Source: an uncultured Spongiibacteraceae bacterium
GTDB taxonomy: Bacteria; Pseudomonadota; Gammaproteobacteria; Pseudomonadales; Dasaniaceae
Direction: 5' to 3'
NCBI GenBank assembly: GCA_937969395.1
Contig: CALBVI010000174.1
Location: 1-13,149 of the forward strand
DNA: 13,149 nucleotides
The notes under the pieces were generated by a model. It saw nothing but the letters and a program-made list of their open reading frames with translations, did not search any database and was not told the DNA's origin. This document shows positions 7,792 to 13,149 of the stretch, piece by piece (within the stretch, counting starts at the first letter, position 1; each line of letters starts with the position of its first letter). The position numbers were made by a program, and so were the translations under genes.

Positions 7792-9330
7792 ATGAATTTA
7801 TCACAACGCCCCGCTCTCGCATGGACTATTGCTGGTTCTGATTCTGGCGGCGGAGCAGGCATCCAGGCAGATCTAAAAACCTTTCACGATTTCGATGTTT
7901 ATGGCTGCTCTGTTATCACCGCCCTTACCGCACAAAATTCTATTGCTGTCGGCCATATACAGGTCACACCAAAACAAAATCTCGTCGCGCAAATTAATGC
8001 ACTCGACAGTGACCTGCCCGCCAATGCGATAAAAATCGGTATGTTGGCCAGTGCAGAGAACGCCGAATCTGTCGCTAAATATTTGACCGGCTATCGCGGC
8101 AACGTTGTTTTCGATCCGGTGCTCAAAGCTAGTAGCGGTACATTATTGGGGGAAGAATCAATACTCGATATTGTGCGTAATAAATTATTACCTCTGACCG
8201 ACATCATTACCCCCAATCGCGATGAAGCCGCAGCACTAATCGGTAAGCCTATTGCAGGGCATGAAGATATCCCCGTCGCAGCACAGACGCTACTTGAACT
8301 AGGTGCCAAGTCAGTATTAATTACCGGCGGTCATTTTGACTCCATTGCAGGTAGGCGACTCGATTATTGGAGCGACGGCAAAGATAGTTTTTGGCTCTCT
8401 GGTCCCTCTATCGATTCTATTCATAGCCATGGCAGCGGCTGCACTCTCTCCTCCGCTATCACCGCTTGCCTAGCCAAAGGCTATGCTTTACTGGATGCTC
8501 TGATACTTGCCAAAGCCTATATTACCCAAGGCATTCGTAACAGCGTTCAACTTGGCGGTGGCCCCGGACCTGTTGCACACAGCAAAGCTAAACTCGATTT
8601 TATTGACCTGCCAACACTATACCGCGATCACTCATCGAGCAAAGCTTCAACGAACAAAGCTTCAACGAGCAAATCAGCAACTACCTTGCCAGCAAAAACT
8701 CTGACAATATCAACGACAAACTTTGCCCCCTGCAATCAATTAGGCTTATACCCAGTGGTTGATTCCGTCAAGTGGATAAAACAACTTTTACCACTAGGGA
8801 TTAAAACAATTCAATTGCGAATTAAAGACCTTAGCGAAGAACAAGCTCGCGAACAAATTCAACAAGCCGTTGCCGCGACACAACAATATGACGTACAGTT
8901 TTTTGTGAATGACTATTGGCAGCTTGCGATTGAATTGGGAGCTTATGGTGTTCATTTAGGTCAAGAAGATTTAGATACAGCCGACCTTGAAGCTATTGCC
9001 AAGGCAGGACTAAGATTAGGTGTTAGTACCCATAGCTATTATGAAATAGCTCGAGCACATGCCATTAAACCCAGCTATATAGCTATGGGGCCGATTTATG
9101 ACACCCAAACTAAAGTCATGAATTTTAAAGCGCAGGGGGTAGAACAATTGAAAGATTGGGTCGACATTTTATCACCCCATTATCCACTAACTGCTATCGG
9201 CGGCATTAGTGTTGATCGAGTAACAACGATACTCGAAACAGGCGTTAAAAGTTGCGCGATGGTAACGGCAATAACATTGGCAGAAAATATTGAGCAAACT
9301 GTAGAGCAATTATTGGCGCTGCATAATTAA
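7792..9330 (+). CDS. thiDE: Bifunctional HMP-P kinase / thiamine-phosphate synthase ThiDE
   Basis: This is a 512-residue fusion catalysing two successive cytoplasmic steps: phosphorylation of HMP-P to HMP-PP, then coupling with thiazole phosphate to thiamine phosphate. The ThiD domain (about 1-272) shows AGSDSGGGAGIQADLKTF (14-31) and the ATP-site loop GSGCT (214-218). The ThiE domain (about 316-512) shows QLRIKD (341-346), ND (373-374), GVHLGQED (386-393), GVSTH (410-414), GPIYDTQTK (433-441) and AIGGI (468-472), so both active sites look complete. The linker (about 278-312) is Ser/Thr/Lys-rich and carries a short tandem repeat. The start is chosen because the ThiD motif follows closely, although the ribosome binding site is poor. 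ThiL, the final kinase to TPP, is not here. Confidence 0.96.
   Translation: MNLSQRPALAWTIAGSDSGGGAGIQADLKTFHDFDVYGCSVITALTAQNSIAVGHIQVTPKQNLVAQINALDSDLPANAIKIGMLASAENAESVAKYLTGYRGNVVFDPVLKASSGTLLGEESILDIVRNKLLPLTDIITPNRDEAAALIGKPIAGHEDIPVAAQTLLELGAKSVLITGGHFDSIAGRRLDYWSDGKDSFWLSGPSIDSIHSHGSGCTLSSAITACLAKGYALLDALILAKAYITQGIRNSVQLGGGPGPVAHSKAKLDFIDLPTLYRDHSSSKASTNKASTSKSATTLPAKTLTISTTNFAPCNQLGLYPVVDSVKWIKQLLPLGIKTIQLRIKDLSEEQAREQIQQAVAATQQYDVQFFVNDYWQLAIELGAYGVHLGQEDLDTADLEAIAKAGLRLGVSTHSYYEIARAHAIKPSYIAMGPIYDTQTKVMNFKAQGVEQLKDWVDILSPHYPLTAIGGISVDRVTTILETGVKSCAMVTAITLAENIEQTVEQLLALHN
8639..8683 (+). repeat. 15-bp tandem repeat in the ThiD-ThiE linker
   Basis: Two units differing at one base (8639-8653, 8654-8668) are followed by a diverged third (8669-8683). 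They encode the linker stretch SKASTNKASTSKSAT. The repeat is in frame and confined to the non-catalytic linker between the two domains. Confidence 0.8.
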
Positions 9331-9357
9331 CTGTATCGATAATTCCATTCGATAACA

Positions 9358-9948
9358 TTATTGATTAGCTTTGATAATCCCTGACTTATCTGCATAAAAA
9401 GCACGAATCTCAGCGATATCTTTATCGACATCACCGGTCGGAAAAAAGCTTGGACCAAAGCCAACACACTTATGATCGGCGTCGAAATAACCTTGCACAA
9501 TCGGGATTTCTGCTTGCCGAGCTATATGATAAAACCCCGTTTTCCATCGATCAACTTTACTGCGAGTTCCTTCCGGCGGCACAATAACGACGAGCTCTTC
9601 GCTATCGCGGAAATAGTCTGACATTTGATCAACCATATTATTGGATTTACTGCGATCAACAGGCACGCCACCCAACCAAATCATTAACCACTTAAAGGGT
9701 TTTGGGAACAACGAATCTTTCCCCATCCAATGCAGATCCATACGCAGTGAAAAGGCCACTAATAAAAAAATAGCAAAATCCCAATTGCTGGTATGCGGCG
9801 CAGCAATCAAAACATATTTTTTATATGCGGGCTGCTCATTTTCAATCCGCCAACCAATTAATTTTAAAATAAGCTTAGACAAAAAGCCCAATACTGGGCT
9901 GATAATTGGCGTTCTAAACATGGTTGATGTTAGCGTATTTTTAGCCAT
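9358..9948 (-). CDS. PlsC-like lysophospholipid/glycerol acyltransferase family protein
   Basis: This protein of 196 residues belongs to the LPLAT superfamily, which transfers acyl groups to a hydroxyl of a glycerolipid or related acceptor at the inner membrane. It has the HX4D catalytic block (H52-TSNW-D57), block II (GGVPVDRS, 93-100), block III (PPEGTRS, 124-130) and a block-IV-like IPIVQGYFD (148-156). A hydrophobic stretch around 56-70 and the amphipathic N-terminus (18-33) fit peripheral membrane association. It is shorter than E. coli PlsC (~245 residues) and resembles the short stand-alone acyltransferases of marine gammaproteobacteria, so the acceptor is uncertain. AGGA about 6 nt upstream supports the start. 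It converges on thiDE with a 27-bp gap lacking a clear terminator. The nitroreductase gene lies upstream on the same strand, 93 bp away. Confidence 0.87.
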   Translation of the reverse strand: MAKNTLTSTMFRTPIISPVLGFLSKLILKLIGWRIENEQPAYKKYVLIAAPHTSNWDFAIFLLVAFSLRMDLHWMGKDSLFPKPFKWLMIWLGGVPVDRSKSNNMVDQMSDYFRDSEELVVIVPPEGTRSKVDRWKTGFYHIARQAEIPIVQGYFDADHKCVGFGPSFFPTGDVDKDIAEIRAFYADKSGIIKANQ

Positions 9949-10041
9949 ACATTTTCCTACATCACTCTGACTATTTTATTATTTGCACCGTTTGAAATGA
10001 CTTATATACCGCAGTAGACGATATTTATTAAACACTAAATA

Positions 10042-10623
10042 TCAATTATTTACTGTCCAAGATCGACAATAATCTTCAACGGGTAGTTCGACTAAAGGTT
10101 TATAGTTACCTTCAATAGTTCCCAAATATAAAAAACCAACCAATTGCTCATTAGCTAACAAACCTAGCCGCTCCATTACTACCCGATCAAAAGCATTCGC
10201 ACCGGTTCGCCATACACCCGCAAAACCATGAGCATGCGCGGCCAACAAAATACCTTGAGCTGCGCAACCGGCAGAAATAACTTGCTCAATCTCCGGTACT
10301 TTAGGGTGCTCTTTAATACAGGCAACAACCGCTATAATTAAAGGAGCACGCAAAGCTTTATTAGCTATTTTTTCTAGTTCCTCACTGGTCAAAGCCACTT
10401 TACCACTTGCTAAATTTCTTAACTGCGCAGCATTGGCAAAAATATCCCCAAGGCTAGACCGAGCACTGCCCTCAATAGTCAAAAACCGCCAGGGCCTTAA
10501 TCTGGCGTGGTCAGGTGCACGCATGGCAGCCTTTAACATATCATTAAGCACTTCGCCTCTAGGAGCCGGCTCAGACAATTTTGGTGCTGAATTCCTACTG
10601 TGTAATAGAGTAATTGCATCCAT
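10042..10623 (-). CDS. Nitroreductase family protein, YdjA-like
   Basis: This 193-residue protein is an FMN-dependent NAD(P)H oxidoreductase of the nitroreductase superfamily, cytoplasmic and probably dimeric. It closely follows E. coli YdjA in layout: MDAITLLHSRNSAPKLSEPAP at the N-terminus, where the family has an R-R/N-S phosphate-binding element; then MRAPDHARLRPWRFLTIEG (34-52); a middle AAQGILLAAHAHGFAGVWRTG-type segment; and FLYLGTIEG near the end. YdjA proteins are small and their physiological substrate is not settled, so no reaction is assigned. The ribosome binding site is weak (GGA about 12 nt upstream), but the start matches the family N-terminus exactly. It may be cotranscribed with the downstream acyltransferase, although no functional link is evident. 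Confidence 0.9.
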   Translation of the reverse strand: MDAITLLHSRNSAPKLSEPAPRGEVLNDMLKAAMRAPDHARLRPWRFLTIEGSARSSLGDIFANAAQLRNLASGKVALTSEELEKIANKALRAPLIIAVVACIKEHPKVPEIEQVISAGCAAQGILLAAHAHGFAGVWRTGANAFDRVVMERLGLLANEQLVGFLYLGTIEGNYKPLVELPVEDYCRSWTVNN

Positions 10624-11009
10624 TATTTTTATCGTCCAACATTAATTAGTTAGTTAAATTTATATTACAAAAAAGAATGACTTAAAATTAGAAACGTCAA
10701 AAATAAGTCATAAAGCATTTTTACAACAGAGATACACCAAGTAAAAGCCCACTATGGCGAGACTTTACCATTGTTTAAGGCTCATCTCAGCCTATTCATT
10801 AATTTCAACTAAAGACCACAGCGTATTATTTATAATATTACGCTATTTTCGCTGGTATTATTTACGCACTAACCAACAGTATTTATCAATAACTCATAAG
10901 ATAATAGAAGATAAACGCACAGTAAGCTTTGCCATCGATAAAACATTGCTACACTGATAGATAGCACTCTAATGGATTATAATTTTTTCTAAGCGATCAG
11001 CGTATTATT
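10624..11009. other. Divergent intergenic region between nitroreductase and HD-GYP genes
   Basis: About 390 bp of AT-rich DNA should contain the promoters of both flanking genes. A possible 67-codon frame (10754-10957) has no recognisable features and a poor start context, so it is not annotated as a gene. A perfect -10 hexamer near the right end is listed separately. I see no RNA gene or mobile element here. Confidence 0.5.
10954..10983 (+). promoter_or_regulatory. Candidate sigma-70 promoter of the HD-GYP gene
   Basis: TATAAT at 10978-10983 is a perfect -10 hexamer. CTGATA at 10954-10959, 18 bp upstream, matches four of six -35 positions. Transcription would start near 10990, giving a 5' leader of about 20 nt. 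AT-rich context raises the chance of a random match. Confidence 0.4.
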
Positions 11010-12257
11010 ATGAAAAAAAAGATTGTCCGCCCTGGACGTACCATCACGGAAAATACTAAAACCTTAGTACCTGTATCAGGCCTAAAGATTGGCATGTATG
11101 TCTGCGAGCTTGACCGCCCCTGGCTAGAAACTCCTTTTATCTTACAGGGCTTTAAAATCACTAGCTTAGACGAAATAGAGACCATCTCTGAGCATTGTGA
11201 ATTTGTCTATATAGAAGGCACAGTACATGAATGGCTAGCGGCACAAGAAAGAAATACAACATCATCAACAAGCACTCGACAAATCTACCAAAACACCAGT
11301 AGCAACAAGGAGGAATACGGCAGAGCCAGTACTGCTCACGAGTCTGCCAGAAAGCTGACTCGATCCTTTATGGATGATGTTCGCCTCGGCAACAGCATTA
11401 ATATCACCGAGGTAAAGAAAACCGTTTCAGAGTGTGTCTCTAGTATTTTACGCAATCCAGACGCTATGATGTGGATCGCCAAAATCCGCAAAAAAGATGA
11501 TTACACCGCAGAGCACTCATTAAATGTAGGTTTACTTGCTATTACTTTTGGTCGCCACCTTGGTGCCAGCGAAGAAGAGCTCAACAAGCTAGGGCTAGCA
11601 GGTATGCTGCATGATGTTGGTAAAATGCGTATACCCGATGCTGTATTGAACAAAGAGGGAAAACTTACACCCGAAGAGTTCAACATAATGAAGCAGCATG
11701 CAAGATATGGACGCGATGTATTAATGGCCGATAAAAACCTTGACCACTTTGTGGTAGATGTTGCCTATGCTCATCATGAAGCTCTGGATGGTTCAGGTTA
11801 CCCCCGCAATATTAAAGCCTCAGGTATTAGCGATTTTACTCGCATGATTACTATCTGTGATGTCTATGATGCGATTACTAGCTATAGAGTTTATAAAGAT
11901 GGTCAATCGTCACTGGTAGCATTAAAAATCTTATACCAAAATAAAGGCACGAAATTTGACGACAGATTAGTCACTGAATTCATTAGCTGCATTGGGCTAT
12001 ATCCACCTGGCAGCGTAGTAGAACTTAATAGCGGGCAAGTAGGCATCGTAATTAGCACCAATTACCGCAACCGGCATCTGCCTAAAATATTAGTGGTAAG
12101 GGATGAAAACAAAATGCCTCAAGCTGAAAAAGTGATTAATCTTGAACGTTTTGCAAAATCGGAAGACAAGCAACATTTAATTAAAACAGTCTTACCCAAT
12201 GGGGTTCACGGTATTCGAATTGAGCAATTCATTAAGAAGGGATTAACTATTGAGTAA
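11010..12257 (+). CDS. DUF3391 / HD-GYP domain protein, probable cyclic-di-GMP phosphodiesterase
   Basis: HD-GYP proteins hydrolyse cyclic-di-GMP, lowering the signal that favours biofilm over motility. The 415-residue protein starts with a DUF3391 domain (about 18-110, LVPVSGLKIGMYVCELDRPW) and continues with an HD-GYP domain (about 150-330). Its metal and catalytic residues are all visible: H169, the HD pair H201-D202 with K205 in HDVGK, H230, H255-H256-E257, the GYP signature DGSGYP (260-265) and D284 in CDVYD. It should therefore be active. A C-terminal region (331-415, GSVVELNSGQVGIVI) is typical of this subclass. No membrane segment is present, so it is cytoplasmic. No convincing Shine-Dalgarno precedes the ATG, but the DUF3391 start fits. 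It converges on a PilZ gene 24 bp away, another c-di-GMP component. Confidence 0.94.
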   Translation: MKKKIVRPGRTITENTKTLVPVSGLKIGMYVCELDRPWLETPFILQGFKITSLDEIETISEHCEFVYIEGTVHEWLAAQERNTTSSTSTRQIYQNTSSNKEEYGRASTAHESARKLTRSFMDDVRLGNSINITEVKKTVSECVSSILRNPDAMMWIAKIRKKDDYTAEHSLNVGLLAITFGRHLGASEEELNKLGLAGMLHDVGKMRIPDAVLNKEGKLTPEEFNIMKQHARYGRDVLMADKNLDHFVVDVAYAHHEALDGSGYPRNIKASGISDFTRMITICDVYDAITSYRVYKDGQSSLVALKILYQNKGTKFDDRLVTEFISCIGLYPPGSVVELNSGQVGIVISTNYRNRHLPKILVVRDENKMPQAEKVINLERFAKSEDKQHLIKTVLPNGVHGIRIEQFIKKGLTIE

Positions 12258-12281
12258 AAGCATTAATAGAAAATTATCGTT

Positions 12282-12698
12282 TTAGTGAGGGAAACTACTC
12301 GCATTTTTAGCGATCCATTCTGCTGCAGCTTGATTAGTATCCAGTAACCGCCCCTCACGGGTTAACACGTTGTTCTTATATTCTTCAATCTGACAAACCT
12401 GCTGCACCATACGAGACTTAAACGCCTCCTTTTCATCACTAAACTGCACACCTAACACGAAATGCTTATTGCGCTCATGGCACCATACCACTTCACCAAC
12501 ACCCTCGTAAGGCGGCGACACTGAAGCAATATTGATATTTATTTTGCTGCCAACCGTCACCGAAAAATCCAGCTCACAGGACATGCCGCCCTGACTCACT
12601 GTTGTCATACAACTCAGTTCGCGGTCTTGAGAAACTACTGAAAGCACCCGAATATCTATTGGAATAGATGCTGGGTGCCTGACATAACGTCTTCTCAT
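12282..12698 (-). CDS. PilZ domain protein with altered second motif
   Basis: PilZ domains bind cyclic-di-GMP and pass the signal to partner proteins. This 138-residue protein has the first motif RxxxR at its very N-terminus (R3-RYV-R7, then HP). The second motif D/NxSxxG appears as TVSQGG (T33-G38), with Thr in place of Asp/Asn. The remaining barrel is typical (GSKININIASVSPP, GEVVWCHE, FVLGVQFSDE). A C-terminal extension (about 100-138) is helical and polar. AAGGG lies 6 nt upstream of the ATG. It is convergent with the HD-GYP gene and downstream of the ketoacyl synthase on the same strand, after a 68-bp gap. c-di-GMP binding is likely but may be weakened by the substitution. Confidence 0.88.
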   Translation of the reverse strand: MRRRYVRHPASIPIDIRVLSVVSQDRELSCMTTVSQGGMSCELDFSVTVGSKININIASVSPPYEGVGEVVWCHERNKHFVLGVQFSDEKEAFKSRMVQQVCQIEEYKNNVLTREGRLLDTNQAAAEWIAKNASSFPH

Positions 12699-12766
12699 CA
12701 GGGGCCCTTAATTATCAAAATAAAATAATAAAGATACGTTAATAATTGTAGACAGTATTTCGAATT

Positions 12767-13149
12767 TTACTCTTCAAGAAACTGTGAATATGGCGATTTT
12801 TCTGTGAGGTTAATGGTTTGCTTATAGCCGGGAACCGCTATTTCATCAGCAGACATTGTAAGATCATTACCATCCATAACGTTATGATCAAATTTGTAAA
12901 TAGGTAGCGTCTCACCCTTTAAAGCAGCTTGATCATAGGCATTGGCCTTCTCAGCAACTTGTTCATTACGTTTTTGATGCGACGCCATGACCTTAGCACC
13001 GTGCTTTTTCGCTAACATCTTATTGACAATATGAGGCGCTAACACCATAGCTGAGGCGTTATTGCCACCGAAGCCTTTAGAGTTAAGAATCGCCGAATCC
13101 ATACCCTCTTTACCCACTTCACGATGATCCATATTCAGTGACAAGTTGC
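12767..13149 (-). CDS. Beta-ketoacyl-ACP synthase, C-terminal part (5' end outside window), FabY-like
   Basis: This is the last ~127 residues of a condensing enzyme of fatty-acid synthesis; the gene runs off the right edge and the true start is not visible. The diagnostic stretch is NSKGFGGNNASAMVLAP, which corresponds to the conserved glycine loop near the C-terminus of FabB/FabF-type synthases (NSFGFGGTN). Lys replaces the usual Phe. The catalytic Cys and His residues lie upstream, outside the window. About 80 residues follow the loop, far more than in FabF, with a helical basic part and an acidic end (KSPYSQFLEE). This extension and the NSKGFGGNN loop resemble the long synthases of the Pseudomonas FabY group, which start chains from acetyl-CoA, but that subgroup assignment is from memory and tentative. 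Confidence 0.85.
   Translation of the reverse strand, partial: NLSLNMDHREVGKEGMDSAILNSKGFGGNNASAMVLAPHIVNKMLAKKHGAKVMASHQKRNEQVAEKANAYDQAALKGETLPIYKFDHNVMDGNDLTMSADEIAVPGYKQTINLTEKSPYSQFLEE

Noticed and set aside
10823..10864. Direct repeat GTATTATTTA (10823-10832 and 10855-10864)
   Set aside because: Ten AT-rich bases in an AT-rich gap can recur by chance, and there is no third copy or other structure to support an operator.
10754..10957. 67-codon plus-strand frame in the gap before the HD-GYP gene
   Set aside because: It has no convincing Shine-Dalgarno, no recognisable motif and an aromatic, AT-driven composition, and it lies in probable promoter DNA.

Overview
The window comes from a Gram-negative gammaproteobacterium of fairly low GC content, by its features probably a marine or environmental one. 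The evidence is an outer-membrane porin with a Pho-box-like promoter, a QueD C-terminus very close to the enterobacterial protein, a thiC-thiO-thiS-thiG-thiDE cluster under a TPP riboswitch, a DUF3391/HD-GYP protein beside a PilZ protein, and a FabY-like ketoacyl synthase. I cannot name the genus from sequence alone.

Left part (1-1603). The C-terminus of queD enters from the left edge. About 250 bp of AT-rich DNA follows, with five DnaA-box-like nonamers, two of them perfect matches to TTATNCACA. Next is a minus-strand protein of unknown function carrying nine tandem pentapeptide repeats. A long intergenic region then leads to a porin and contains an 11-bp-phased PhoB-box-like array.

Middle (1604-3502). 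The porin gene ends at a strong intrinsic terminator. A small secreted protein of unknown function follows. The thi leader comes next, with a complete TPP aptamer and a downstream hairpin followed by a U-rich stretch.

Thiamine operon (3503-9330, plus strand). ThiC makes the pyrimidine (HMP-P). ThiO, ThiS and ThiG supply the thiazole branch: glycine oxidation to the imine, the sulfur carrier, and thiazole synthase. A ThiD-ThiE fusion phosphorylates HMP-P and joins the two halves into thiamine phosphate. ThiF, the ThiS sulfur-loading enzymes and ThiL are not in the window. ThiO has an unusual 50-residue C-terminal tail, and the ThiDE linker is built from short repeats.

Right part (9331-13149). 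Two minus-strand genes, a PlsC-like acyltransferase and a YdjA-like nitroreductase, are followed by a plus-strand HD-GYP phosphodiesterase candidate. That gene converges on a minus-strand PilZ protein. The window ends inside the C-terminus of a beta-ketoacyl-ACP synthase.

Most of the window is ordinary core metabolism. The places most worth a second look are the DnaA-box cluster beside queD, the Pho-box porin promoter, the pentapeptide-repeat protein, the repeat-built extensions in ThiO and ThiDE, and the architecture of the thi leader.
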